From: Fibrobacteria bacterium GUT307
GTDB lineage: Bacteria; Fibrobacterota; Fibrobacteria; Fibrobacterales; Fibrobacteraceae
Direction: 5' to 3'
DNA length: 36,859 nucleotides
NCBI GenBank assembly: GCA_001462235.1
Contig: LIUI01000093.1
Coordinates: forward strand, 1-36,859
Below the pieces are notes generated by a model that searched no databases, was not told the DNA's origin, and was given only the letters and a program-made list of their open reading frames with translations. Positions 1-8,333 of the stretch are shown in pieces (the stretch's first letter is position 1; each line of letters begins with the position of its first letter). The position numbers were made by a program, and so were the translations under genes.

Positions 1-20
1 TCTCTGCTGCGAGGTAGTTT

Positions 21-527
21 ATTAAAGATGGACAATGTCCTTACGCTCCGTGCTTTGAGGCAAAGGAAGAGATTGCGGAGCTTAAGCGCGAGCCGGAGGA
101 AGAAGGTGAAAATAAAGATGAATACGAACTAACCGCCGAAAAGCGCAGGGACATAGAATTAAATTCTAAGATAGAAAGCGCGGTTGAGAAGGAAAAAGCT
201 CACTACTATATAGAACAGAAGATTGCCAAAGGCTTTTCGATAGATGATTTGGCAACGTTTTTCCACGCAGATTTTACTGATGAGGACTATGAGGAGTATT
301 CTACAGATGATTTTCTTATACAATATTTAGGCAAAGACAAGGCGTCGATAAAGGAAGCTAACGACTATGAATTGCTTGTGAAAGCTTTGGTGATTGATCA
401 TATTATTGAAAAGGCTATCTTCTCGTACGGCGAAGAAGATCTCGCTAGACGAATTGGATGCGAGCCATGCCCTGACGAGCGGCTTGAGAGTGCTAGGAAA
501 CGGGCTATGGGGATTGGTGAGTCTTAG
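21..527 (+). CDS. Unknown acidic phage protein; start uncertain
   Basis: Function not recognised. The frame is open from base 18, after a stop at 15-17, to the stop at 527 and reads as convincing protein throughout: very acidic, helix-rich, with a Cys pair near the N-terminus (CPYAPC) and another near the C-terminus (CEPC). There is no ATG or GTG anywhere in the frame. The first standard alternative start is a TTG at 249, but that discards about 75 protein-like codons. A GAGGT Shine-Dalgarno at 11-15 is well spaced from an ATT codon at 21, the start used here. Alternatives are the TTG at 249, a frameshift from an upstream gene, or a sequencing error. It lies immediately before the terminase genes, so a packaging or late-control role is possible, but this is not shown by sequence. 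Confidence 0.5.
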   Translation: MKDGQCPYAPCFEAKEEIAELKREPEEEGENKDEYELTAEKRRDIELNSKIESAVEKEKAHYYIEQKIAKGFSIDDLATFFHADFTDEDYEEYSTDDFLIQYLGKDKASIKEANDYELLVKALVIDHIIEKAIFSYGEEDLARRIGCEPCPDERLESARKRAMGIGES

Positions 528-638
528 GTTCTGTGGCGGGGCGGGGGCTCGTTTGGGGTGCCGCCGATGCCCCACAAAATCAGAAATGGGACAAAATTTC
601 GGGGGTCACATTTCAGTAGCGAGGAAAGGGAAAAGAAA

Positions 639-1031
639 ATGGAAGAGGAAAAAGAAAATAAGAAGCAATTGAATCTCTTTGGCGAAGAGGATGATTTGCC
701 ATTTGAGAATAACAGCGAAAAGGATTCCGCAGAAAAGGAATTCTACGATGGCAAGCTAGCTGCGGAAAAATTCCGGAAAGCAAAAATGGAGAATGACATC
801 AAAGCCGGCCTGCTTGTTTACAAGAGCGAAGCAAAAGAAGAACTTGCCAGCATAGTGAATGCGATACTTTCCTCTTTTAATTCCATCATTGAGACAAAGC
901 CCATTGAATTGGTTGGCAAAACGGCCGGCCAAATCAGAGAGGCGTTGGAACTTGGCTACAATAGCTGCGTAGAAAACGCGCAGAACACATTGGAAAACTA
1001 TCTGCAAGCAAAGGAAACTGATAATGGATGA
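639..1031 (+). CDS. Phage terminase small subunit (Nu1-like, putative)
   Basis: Predicted DNA-recognition subunit of the packaging motor, acting with the large terminase whose start it overlaps by 8 bp. The 130-residue product has a Glu/Lys-rich N-terminus, a central segment of the kind seen in lambda Nu1-family proteins (LAAEKFRKAKMENDIKAG, where subunits often carry a coiled coil), and a C-terminal helical region. I see no clear helix-turn-helix at the N-terminus, so the DNA-binding domain may be reduced or divergent. The start at 639 is chosen because AAAGGG lies 8 bases upstream; an in-frame ATG at 558 would add 27 residues translated from a GC-rich, poorly protein-like stretch. The assignment rests on position and helix pattern more than on a firm motif. 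Confidence 0.6.
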   Translation: MEEEKENKKQLNLFGEEDDLPFENNSEKDSAEKEFYDGKLAAEKFRKAKMENDIKAGLLVYKSEAKEELASIVNAILSSFNSIIETKPIELVGKTAGQIREALELGYNSCVENAQNTLENYLQAKETDNG

Positions 1032-3027
1032 TTTTGCCAAATGCTCTGCGAAAGGCTGCCAGAAGCCCGTTCATGCCGCCGGCTTGTGCAATACCCATTA
1101 TATTGCCACCCGCAGGCAAAAGGACAAAGAGGTTGTGGCCGCATACAGGCGGCATCAGTTTGAGAAGATGGCTAAAACGGATGATATCGGAATTGAAAGG
1201 GGCATTTTCCACAAGGAGCTTTGCTCGCTTGCCATCGATATGCTGCGCAGGAGCAACCCTGTGGATTTGAAAACATGGATAGAAGAAAACATAACCCTGC
1301 CCCCTGGGAACGGCTACAAAGGCAGCAGAAAGATGGATTTTGAAATTTTCCCGCACATGAAGCAGATTCTGAAGCTTGTGGACAATCCGGACTGCAGAAG
1401 GATAGTTCTTTGCTTTGCGGCCCAAAGCGGCAAAACGGACACGATAGCGAGCATAGCAGGTTATTTGACCGGATACAGGCAGCGCAGAGGGCTTTATGTT
1501 CTGCCAACCGACAGACTCCTAAAGAAAGTTTGCAGCACGCGCTTGGAGCCGTTGCTGAAGAGTTCTAAGGTGGATTTCAAATACGTTGAGGACAAAACCA
1601 TCTTTCATTTCAAAAACGGAAGCTTCTTTTCCACGGGCCTTGCCAGCTCGCCCGGAACGCTTGCAGAGCAGACGGGCACAAGCTGGGTAATAATGGATGA
1701 GCTGGACGAGTTCACATTAACACAAAGCAAGGATTACCATCCCGTGAAGCTGGCCGAGAAGCGTATGCAGACAAGCCCCCGCCGCCTCACAATAATCGCC
1801 TGCACGCCCAAAAAGACGGGAATAGGATACACCTACGATGCCTACGAGCGTTCCAAGCGGTTTGTGGAAGAAATACAGTGCACGCATTGCGATGGCTGGT
1901 TTGTTCCGGATTTTTACCGCCATTTCAGATGGGATTCCAAGCTTAACGCAAACGATATAGAAGATTTCAGATGTGCGTATGTTGAATGCCCTTTGTGCGG
2001 AGGGCAAATAACCGATGACATGCACGGCGAGATAGTCACTGGCAGAAAGCGGTGGATAAGCTTGGATCCTGACTTGTCGGTTGCGGAATGCGGATTCCGT
2101 TTGCCGATTTTTTTGACTCCAAGAAAAAATTTCAGCGAAACGGTTGCTGAATATGTCCGTTCTCAATACGATCAGGCGGCAGTTGACGATTTCAACAACT
2201 CATGGCTTGCCAAGCCCGTTAAAGGCGAGACGCGCAGCGGCGGGGAAATAGATTATTCAAAATTGAAGGGTGAGTGGTCGTGCGAGCGGAATGAAGTTCC
2301 GGAAGATGTCATTTGCATGACCGCCGGGGTTGATGTGGGGCAGAATGAAATCTGGTTCGCTCTTCTTGGGTGGGGCGTGCAGGATAAAAAATTTGTCCTG
2401 CGCTCCGAAAAAATAGAGCGCGGGCAGGATTTTGAGAGCCTTTCGCGAGCCATGAAACAGGCGATGGCAATGTGCAGCCCTGATTTATACAAGAGCAAAA
2501 ACGGCCATAAACTGAGGTTTTACGGTGGTTTCTTGGATTCAGGGGATGGGAACGATACGGAAGCCGTTTACGAATTTTGCCGGCTTAATGAAGGCTGGTT
2601 TCCGTCCAAGGGCTATGGCAGGCAGAATGTGCTTTGCGAATTTTCGGAAGCGGATCCCAGAAACAAATATCGGAATAAATACAGAGGCTTGCGCTTGGCG
2701 GTGTTCAACACGCACATGCTGCAGGATTCGCTTCATACATCGCTGAGAACAGAGCCGGGCAAAAGGCATTCCATCCAATTTGCCGCAGATGCTCCCGACA
2801 TGCTTTTTGACCATATAAGAAACCAGCAGCAAATAGAAACGAAGGTGAGCGGTAGAAGCGTGATGCGCTGGGGCAAAGTTGGCAGCCGGCCGGACCATTT
2901 GCGAGACGCCTTGCTGAACGCCATCCTCATGGGAAAAGTCAAGAACCTGCACAGAATGGAATATGCAAAAACCAAAGCGCAGTCGGTTAAGCCTGCGGTT
3001 GCATCTTTTAAAAGGAGCATTCAGTGA
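1024..3027 (+). CDS. Phage terminase large subunit, GpA family
   Basis: ATPase-nuclease that cuts concatemeric phage DNA and pumps it into the procapsid. The 667 residues are close to the lambda GpA length. Visible: an N-terminal Cys/His cluster (C7, C12, C22, H25) that looks like a small zinc knuckle; Walker A AAQSGKTD at about 132-139; Walker B WVIMDELDE at about 221-229; a zinc-ribbon pair (C286/C289 and C322/C325) typical of GpA proteins between the motor and nuclease; and an RNase H-like nuclease strand GVDVG with Asp at about 437. The start overlaps the small subunit, and the stop overlaps the GTG start of the helicase gene, so the three are probably translationally coupled. The GpA type suggests site-specific (cos-like) cutting, but cos was not located. 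Confidence 0.95.
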   Translation: MDDFAKCSAKGCQKPVHAAGLCNTHYIATRRQKDKEVVAAYRRHQFEKMAKTDDIGIERGIFHKELCSLAIDMLRRSNPVDLKTWIEENITLPPGNGYKGSRKMDFEIFPHMKQILKLVDNPDCRRIVLCFAAQSGKTDTIASIAGYLTGYRQRRGLYVLPTDRLLKKVCSTRLEPLLKSSKVDFKYVEDKTIFHFKNGSFFSTGLASSPGTLAEQTGTSWVIMDELDEFTLTQSKDYHPVKLAEKRMQTSPRRLTIIACTPKKTGIGYTYDAYERSKRFVEEIQCTHCDGWFVPDFYRHFRWDSKLNANDIEDFRCAYVECPLCGGQITDDMHGEIVTGRKRWISLDPDLSVAECGFRLPIFLTPRKNFSETVAEYVRSQYDQAAVDDFNNSWLAKPVKGETRSGGEIDYSKLKGEWSCERNEVPEDVICMTAGVDVGQNEIWFALLGWGVQDKKFVLRSEKIERGQDFESLSRAMKQAMAMCSPDLYKSKNGHKLRFYGGFLDSGDGNDTEAVYEFCRLNEGWFPSKGYGRQNVLCEFSEADPRNKYRNKYRGLRLAVFNTHMLQDSLHTSLRTEPGKRHSIQFAADAPDMLFDHIRNQQQIETKVSGRSVMRWGKVGSRPDHLRDALLNAILMGKVKNLHRMEYAKTKAQSVKPAVASFKRSIQ

Positions 3028-4340
3028 AAGAAAAAACGAAAGAAAGAAAATTTGAGGACATTGTGGAAACGGAAAGACTTTTCCTCGGGTGCCTTATGCA
3101 AAATTTCAAATCCATATACAATGTGATGGATTCAATAGAGGCTTCTGACTTTTTCTGGGAAAAGCATTCAAAAATATATTCGGCCATGCTCGAATTTGCC
3201 ACAAAAGGCATTGAATTCGATGTGTATAAATTGCATGCCCATTTCCAGGAAAGAAACGAAAGTTATGTGCAAGAAAGCGAATATCTTTTCGAAATCAGCG
3301 AACGCGCGCCAAGCACCGGAGCGGATTTCTACGGTTCCTTGATAAAGGACAGTTCAAGGCTGAGAAAGATTCATAAATTTCTGTCCCATTCGCTGAGCAT
3401 GATTAACTGCGAAGGGGAGGAACCCGGCAGCATAATTGAAGAAATTGACGAAAATTATTCAACGCTCCAGAAGCAAATCAGAAAAAGCGGTTATATAAAA
3501 GAATCGGAAGCCATAGACATGGCGCTGGCAAGCTGGGCCGATAAAAGTTCAAAAGGTGTTCCCACCGGCTTCTCGGATTTGGATAATATAATAGTGGAAA
3601 TGGAAAAAGGACAGCTGATAGTGCTCGCCGCATCCACGGGCATGGGCAAATCGGCATTGGCTATCAATATAGCCACCAATGCGGCTCTTACGGGAAAGCA
3701 GGTGCTTCTTTTCAATTCCGAGATGAAAATAGAGGATATAGTCATGAGGCAGGTGTGCTCCAAAGCCATGATAGATTCAAGAGCCATTAAAAAAATGGAC
3801 ATCGGCTCGGTGGGAGGCAAAGTCCAAAGCTCTCTCGCCGAATTGTACAACGCCAATTTGTGCATCAACAAAGAGCATGACATAAATATCGCAGAAATAC
3901 AAGGCCGATGCCAGCAGAAAAAATTCGAGAGCGGATTGGATCTCGTGGTCATAGATTATTTGCAATTGATAAGGCTCGACAAAGCTGAGAACCGGACCGT
4001 GGGCGTTGGCAATATATGCCGCGCGATTAAGCTGATGGCGATAAAACTTGAAGTTCCCGTCCTTTGCCTTTCCCAACTGAACAGGGAAACTTTCAAAGAA
4101 AAGCAGGAGCCGGAGCTGCATCATCTGAGGGACAGCGGGAACATAGAGCAGGACGCAGACCATGTGTGGTTCATAGTCAAGAAGCCCAATGAAGAGGATG
4201 CGGTGCAGCTTAAAATTGCCAAGAACAGAAACGGCCGCACCGGCAAAATATCGCTTGAATACAAAGGCGAATATTTTCTGTTCCGGGACTACAGACCGGC
4301 TCCAAAAGACGGTTATTATCTGCCGCCTGAGATGTTTTGA
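3024..4340 (+). CDS. DnaB-type replicative helicase
   Basis: Hexameric 5'-3' fork helicase of the DnaB/gp4 RecA-like family. The 438-residue product has the N-terminal helical DnaB domain (about 10-110, with ERLFLGCLMQ and the DFFWEKHSKIY motif), a linker, and the C-terminal RecA motor: PTGFSDLDN, Walker A ASTGMGKSAL at about 204-213, Walker B LVVIDYLQL, and the SQLNRETF and DADHVWF motifs of DnaB. It starts with GTG overlapping the terminase stop by four bases (GTGA), so it is in the packaging operon, not in an early replication module. That placement is unusual; either the phage makes its helicase with late genes or the gene was recruited for another DNA step. A hairpin follows the stop, separating it from the head genes. 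Confidence 0.93.
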   Translation: MKEKTKERKFEDIVETERLFLGCLMQNFKSIYNVMDSIEASDFFWEKHSKIYSAMLEFATKGIEFDVYKLHAHFQERNESYVQESEYLFEISERAPSTGADFYGSLIKDSSRLRKIHKFLSHSLSMINCEGEEPGSIIEEIDENYSTLQKQIRKSGYIKESEAIDMALASWADKSSKGVPTGFSDLDNIIVEMEKGQLIVLAASTGMGKSALAINIATNAALTGKQVLLFNSEMKIEDIVMRQVCSKAMIDSRAIKKMDIGSVGGKVQSSLAELYNANLCINKEHDINIAEIQGRCQQKKFESGLDLVVIDYLQLIRLDKAENRTVGVGNICRAIKLMAIKLEVPVLCLSQLNRETFKEKQEPELHHLRDSGNIEQDADHVWFIVKKPNEEDAVQLKIAKNRNGRTGKISLEYKGEYFLFRDYRPAPKDGYYLPPEMF

Positions 4341-4366
4341 ATTTTCTATAAAAAAAAGTGAAAACA

Positions 4367-4410
4367 AAAGCGAACCAGCAGAGACTCAAAAGCCGCTTTT
4401 GGTTCGCTTT
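4367..4410 (+). terminator. Hairpin between helicase and head genes
   Basis: Perfect 11-bp arms (AAAGCGAACCA at 4367-4377, TGGTTCGCTTT at 4400-4410) around a 22-base loop, in the 128-bp gap after the helicase gene. No long T run follows on the plus strand, but an A-rich stretch precedes it, so it is a better intrinsic terminator for minus-strand transcripts. It could instead be an RNA processing or stability element separating packaging and structural messages. Confidence 0.45.
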
Positions 4411-4468
4411 GCCAAACTATTTTCAAAACACCCCTTCATTTTTGATTTTAAAAAGTTAAATTTGTATT

Positions 4469-4759
4469 ATGGCTCTGGTAAACTCCGTGACTCTGACAAG
4501 CAGCAATGGCAACGACGTTGTTATGACCGGTTCATACAAGAGCATAAGGCAAAAGATACTGAAGGCTTTGGCAAGCAGGAAAGAAGATGTGTTTTTGGTG
4601 AAAACCGTAACGGACAAATCCAATTCTATAATTGATCATTACGGCCTTACGGACATATCAAATTTTTTGCATGAGCTTGAGTATAATTTAATCCCGAAAG
4701 AAGAAATGGAAAATAACAAGAAATATTTGTACAGGCCTCTGAGGTTCGTAAACTTATGA
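4469..4759 (+). CDS. Small head protein in the gpW (head-tail joining) position
   Basis: 96-residue protein of unproven function. It sits between the terminase/helicase block and the portal gene, which is where lambda encodes gpW, the head-completion protein. Its middle part reads as strand-strand-helix (DKSNSIIDHYGLTDISNFLHELEYNL), reminiscent of the gpW pattern in which two beta strands precede an ISxLKxYIxEL-type helix; this is resemblance by eye only. The ATG at 4469 has no recognisable Shine-Dalgarno, unlike most neighbours. The stop overlaps the portal start (ATGA), implying coupled translation. Confidence 0.6.
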   Translation: MALVNSVTLTSSNGNDVVMTGSYKSIRQKILKALASRKEDVFLVKTVTDKSNSIIDHYGLTDISNFLHELEYNLIPKEEMENNKKYLYRPLRFVNL

Positions 4760-6258
4760 GCAAGGTTTACAAAACACTCGCCAGATTCACCGGCTCTAAA
4801 AAAGCTGCCGACGGGCGCGTTAGAGAAAACGAGTATCTGCTGAAAAACAGCAGCCACCGCCAAATGCTTGATATCTCCAAAGCGATGGTTCGCAGCAATC
4901 CTATGGCCGTTGCGCTCAAAGACACGATGGAAACTTTTTGCGGCAATCTAACGCCGGTCAAAGGAAACCAAGAATCCAAGCGGGCGTTCAAAGAGTGGGC
5001 TAAATGCGCGGGCTTGCAATCCGGCCAGTCATTCGGGGAACTGAACTCCGAAATAGTCGGGATTCTGACGTGGGCAGACTGCCTAGTCGTTCTGGGGAGC
5101 GATCCGTTTGCGCTTCCCGGAACGGTTTCGGCGAGGGTTAAGATAATAGATCCGCATAGCATCGAAACGCCGCCCAAATACAAGGACAAAGGCCTTGTGA
5201 ACGGAATCAAGGTAATACTAGGCGTTGCCTTGGACAAGAACGACATAGAGATCGGCTATTATGTGCGCAAAGCGGGAACGGATGGCCTCAGCGACAATGA
5301 TTACGAGTTTTTGCCGCGCTATGACCAAAAAACAGGAAGGTTCGTTAGCATGCTTGTCCGCCGCCCGTGCTCCACATTTCCCGGGCAGGTTCGCAGTTTC
5401 CCTATGCTTTTGAGCAGCTTGGACAACATTGACATACTGGACGATTTGGACAAAGCCTGCGTAAAGGACGCATTCAAAAAAACATTCTTTGGCATTGTGC
5501 TGGAAGCCCCTACTCTGGAAACCGTGGGCGGCATGGGCGGGGAAATAAAAATGGTGGACAGCGAGACCGGAGAATTGAGCGATGAGAGCGGCGGCAATGG
5601 CGGCAATAGCGGTGGAGCGGAGAATTACGGAATACCGAAAATAAATCTATCCGAAATGGATTCGGGCGATGTGCCTATTGTTCCCCCGGGGACCGAGCCG
5701 CACACAATCAGCAATGACGGCAATTTTGAAGTAGTTGCAATGATAGAAGAGCAAATTAAGATTATAAGCGGATCGCTCGGCATACCCTACAATATTCTTT
5801 CCAAGAATTTTAAAGGGCTTAATTTCTCGACTTGCAAATTGCTTTTCGACACTCTGTTCCGGAAAATAGAGCAATGGAACTACGGGCCTGTGATGCGGCT
5901 GTTCAACGAAATTTACAAATGGGTTGTCATTGAATACTGGCTTTGCAAGGGCGTGCTCCCAACTCCGGAAATGTGGGAATGCGACTGGAAAGGCCCGGCC
6001 AAGCCCGATCCCGATCCTGTCAAAACCGCAAAAGCCCATGAGATGATGCTCAGGGCCGGAACGCTCAACCTGAGCGACATAGTGGGCGAGCGCGGCGATG
6101 ACTTTGAAGATCATCTGATGCAAAAGAAAGAGGATGAAGCGCTTTGGGAAAAAATACTTGGCTATGCTTGGGTACGGCCCGGAAAAAAATCCGGTGATGA
6201 TGACGATGATGACGATGATGACGATGATGATGATGAAAAAGAGGAGGACGAAGAATGA
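4756..6258 (+). CDS. Phage portal protein (lambda gpB-like family)
   Basis: Forms the dodecameric ring at the capsid vertex through which DNA passes. The 500 residues are in the usual range. Recognisable portal features: the early motif of basic residues and conserved helix (SKAMVRSNPMAVALKDTMETF), a Trp-containing core (LTWADCLVVLGSDPF), the segment QIKIISGSLGIPYNILSKNF followed by NFST, typical of Phage_portal_2 proteins, and then EIYKWVVIEYWL. Residues of about 280-295 are a Gly/Asn-rich insertion. The extreme C-terminus is a run of 13 Asp followed by mixed Glu/Asp/Lys, encoded by GAT/GAC repeats at 6196-6234. Start and stop both overlap neighbours by four bases. Confidence 0.92.
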   Translation: MSKVYKTLARFTGSKKAADGRVRENEYLLKNSSHRQMLDISKAMVRSNPMAVALKDTMETFCGNLTPVKGNQESKRAFKEWAKCAGLQSGQSFGELNSEIVGILTWADCLVVLGSDPFALPGTVSARVKIIDPHSIETPPKYKDKGLVNGIKVILGVALDKNDIEIGYYVRKAGTDGLSDNDYEFLPRYDQKTGRFVSMLVRRPCSTFPGQVRSFPMLLSSLDNIDILDDLDKACVKDAFKKTFFGIVLEAPTLETVGGMGGEIKMVDSETGELSDESGGNGGNSGGAENYGIPKINLSEMDSGDVPIVPPGTEPHTISNDGNFEVVAMIEEQIKIISGSLGIPYNILSKNFKGLNFSTCKLLFDTLFRKIEQWNYGPVMRLFNEIYKWVVIEYWLCKGVLPTPEMWECDWKGPAKPDPDPVKTAKAHEMMLRAGTLNLSDIVGERGDDFEDHLMQKKEDEALWEKILGYAWVRPGKKSGDDDDDDDDDDDDDEKEEDEE

Positions 6259-6887
6259 TATTCAAGCCCGAAATAAATGTTGGCTATGTGGAGTTTTTCG
6301 AAAATGTAACCCCTTGGAGCCTTGACTGGCTTGAGACCGATTTGCTGACGGCGGCAGCATCCGAATGCGATGCCATCGTTTTGCACATAAGAAGCGGGGG
6401 CGGCTATGCATTCAAGGTGGAGGAAACGGCGCGGCTCATAGAAAGCATTGCGGCCAAGAAAGCCATATATGCCTATACCGACGTTATGCTTGCCAGCGCG
6501 GCATACTGGATTGCCGCCGGCTGCGATGGGATTTACGCCTCGCCAAGCTCCACGGTTGGAAGCGTGGGCGTATATATTGATGTTTACGACTATCAGGAAT
6601 ATTATAAAAAAGCAGGCATAGAGCATTTGGTGATACGCTCCGGCGATCGCAAAGCCCGCGCTCTTGACGGGCAACTGGACGAGCAAGAAATGAAGGCGAT
6701 GCAGGAAGAGGTTGAGCTTTGCCATAAGCAGTTCATTGAGCACGTTCAAAAGCACCGAGACATAGACACTCAGCACCTGCAAGGACAATGTTTTGACGGG
6801 CGGGATGCGTTTGCGGCAAATTTTACCGATGGACTTTTTGACAGAGTAGAAGATTTGATTTTATCATTAACCCTTGGAGGATCATAA
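6255..6887 (+). CDS. Prohead maturation protease, S49 (SppA/lambda gpC) type
   Basis: Serine peptidase expected to cleave scaffold and portal or capsid precursors during head maturation. The 210-residue product contains the S49 core: IVLHIRSGGGYAF (substrate-groove strand), the nucleophile region DVMLASAAYWIA with Ser in ASAAYW, SSTVGSVGVYID, and the later IRSGDRKA segment that carries the general-base Lys in SppA/gpC enzymes. It is shorter than lambda gpC because the scaffold part is not fused; the scaffold candidate is the next gene, overlapping by one base. ATGA overlap with the portal gene places it firmly in the head operon. Confidence 0.92.
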   Translation: MIFKPEINVGYVEFFENVTPWSLDWLETDLLTAAASECDAIVLHIRSGGGYAFKVEETARLIESIAAKKAIYAYTDVMLASAAYWIAAGCDGIYASPSSTVGSVGVYIDVYDYQEYYKKAGIEHLVIRSGDRKARALDGQLDEQEMKAMQEEVELCHKQFIEHVQKHRDIDTQHLQGQCFDGRDAFAANFTDGLFDRVEDLILSLTLGGS

Positions 6888-7405
6888 TGTTACAACTGTT
6901 CAATAAAAAACAAGTGCATGTATCTGCGGCAAATCCCGCCGCATTGCAGGCACCCCCCACCCCAGAAACGCCCCCGGGCAACTCTGGGAACGAAGCGGCT
7001 TTATTGTCCCGCATCCAGTCCATTACGGCAATGGCGGCCGATGGGCAGGAACGGCTTGGCATGGAGCTTCTTGCCGCCGGCAAAAATGAACTTGAGGCCG
7101 CCGCGGCTTTGAACGCAGACCTGCGAGCAAAGAACGCCGAGCTTAAAGCGCAGCTTGCGGCATTGGAGGCAAAGGCGGCAGAACCGCAGAAGCCGGAAAT
7201 AAGCAAAGAGGAAGTAGTTGCCGCTTTGCTCCAAAAATTCCAGGCAGCGGCACCCCAGATGCCGCCGACGGCAAGCCAGGGCGAACCCAATGTTTACGAG
7301 CAATACAAGAGCATTGAAAACCCGGCGCAGCGGCAAAGTTTTTACGCTGCGCACAAGGCGGAGATAGACGCAATTTCAAATAACCAAAAAAAGGAGGCTA
7401 CATAA
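6887..7405 (+). CDS. Scaffolding protein candidate
   Basis: 172-residue protein without a recognised family. Composition and order suggest a capsid scaffold: Ala/Gln/Glu-rich, with a Pro-rich N-terminal stretch (about 20-35), a long heptad-like helix (about 55-110, ELEAAAALNADLRAKNAELK), and a charged C-terminal tail. It lies between the S49 protease and the major capsid gene, the place of lambda Nu3 (nested within gpC there, separate here). A GGAGG Shine-Dalgarno precedes the ATG at 6887. It could alternatively be a head-decoration or capsid-stabilising protein; the coiled coil favours scaffold. Confidence 0.6.
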   Translation: MLQLFNKKQVHVSAANPAALQAPPTPETPPGNSGNEAALLSRIQSITAMAADGQERLGMELLAAGKNELEAAAALNADLRAKNAELKAQLAALEAKAAEPQKPEISKEEVVAALLQKFQAAAPQMPPTASQGEPNVYEQYKSIENPAQRQSFYAAHKAEIDAISNNQKKEAT

Positions 7406-8332
7406 ATGGCTACAACATTCACAGGCGGCGATCTTAAACTAGTTGCCGACCAAGCAGTGAGCAATGTCAGCGATGTATTGCTGGCGGCAAAATCATTTTC
7501 GCTGAAAGCGGAAACAACCGGAATGAGCAAAGGGGATTCCACCCAGGTGTTCGTTGCGGGCGCGGCACCAGATGCGGAGGATTTTGACGCAGAGGACAAC
7601 AACTACATGACCGACAACGGCGGCGACCACGCTTGGAAGCCCGTCACTCTTGACACCCATGCTAAGTTGACATTCAAAATACCGCCGAGCACTTTCGAGA
7701 AACTCACTCCAGCCAGTCTGAGCGCGCTTTACAAACCATACGTGAGCAAAGTGGCAAGCAGAGTGATTGGCGATGTGTTTGCGAAAATAACGCAGGGCAA
7801 TTTCCCAACGGCATTGAGCATAGCCGCTCCCAGCACGTTCAACAAGAGCAATGTCAGCAAAGCGGAAACGGAGCTTGCCAAGCTTGTAGGCATTGGGAGC
7901 GAGCGCAATCTGGTTCTTAACATTGATGTTTTTGACAGCCTGCGCGACAGCCTCACAGGCATTTATGCTACGCCCACAAACAACGAGGTTTTGCGCAACG
8001 GCACTATTCCGGGGCTGGCCGGCTTTGCCAATGTGATACGCACATCGGCAATACAGACGCAAACAACGGTAGGAACGCATCTTATAGGCATAGCAACGAA
8101 TATGTCCGGCATTGCGCTTGCCACATCTGCCGTCAGGCAGGTTCCGCAGTTTGATGGCGATGTGGAAATTGCGACAGATCCGGTCACCGGGATACCGCTC
8201 ACCTTTAGCGTGGATTATTCCAAAGAAACAAGGGCGTATGTTGGCACTGTGGAAATCCTCTACGGCATTGCGGTTCTTGACAAAAAAGGCATACTGCGGC
8301 TCACCACAACCGTTGCCGGGGGCGGTTCCTAA
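7406..8332 (+). CDS. Major capsid protein
   Basis: 308-residue candidate for the shell subunit (HK97-type fold expected). Supporting points: position directly after protease and scaffold candidates, a strong AAGGAGG ribosome-binding site ending 8 bases before the ATG, Ala/Thr/Val-rich beta composition, and a coat-like layout with an N-terminal arm, a DVLLAAKSFSLKAE segment, a central alpha/beta domain (VIGDVFAKITQGNFP, LVLNIDVFDSLRDSL) and a C-terminal IATDPVTGIPLTFSVDY plus VEILYGIAVLDK strand pair. The pattern resembles coat proteins in which a late segment describes a native peptide fold with 'YG' turn. No separate decoration gene of gpD type follows. Confidence 0.82.
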   Translation: MATTFTGGDLKLVADQAVSNVSDVLLAAKSFSLKAETTGMSKGDSTQVFVAGAAPDAEDFDAEDNNYMTDNGGDHAWKPVTLDTHAKLTFKIPPSTFEKLTPASLSALYKPYVSKVASRVIGDVFAKITQGNFPTALSIAAPSTFNKSNVSKAETELAKLVGIGSERNLVLNIDVFDSLRDSLTGIYATPTNNEVLRNGTIPGLAGFANVIRTSAIQTQTTVGTHLIGIATNMSGIALATSAVRQVPQFDGDVEIATDPVTGIPLTFSVDYSKETRAYVGTVEILYGIAVLDKKGILRLTTTVAGGGS

Positions 8333-8333
8333 T

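Noticed and set aside
531-638. GC-rich G-tract stretch, possible IS end or G-quadruplex
   Set aside because: Only three runs of four or more G sit close together and no matching inverted end or transposase was found; a shared GTGGCGGGGCG with 36727-36740 is too short to build on.
6162-6788. Minus-strand ORF with a long Ser run near the portal end
   Set aside because: Serines arise only from the reverse of the GAT/GAC repeat (one codon type); it opposes the S49 protease gene.
8112-8333. Upstream extension of the gene after the capsid
   Set aside because: It would translate capsid sequence in another frame; the ATG at 8334 follows the capsid stop by one base.
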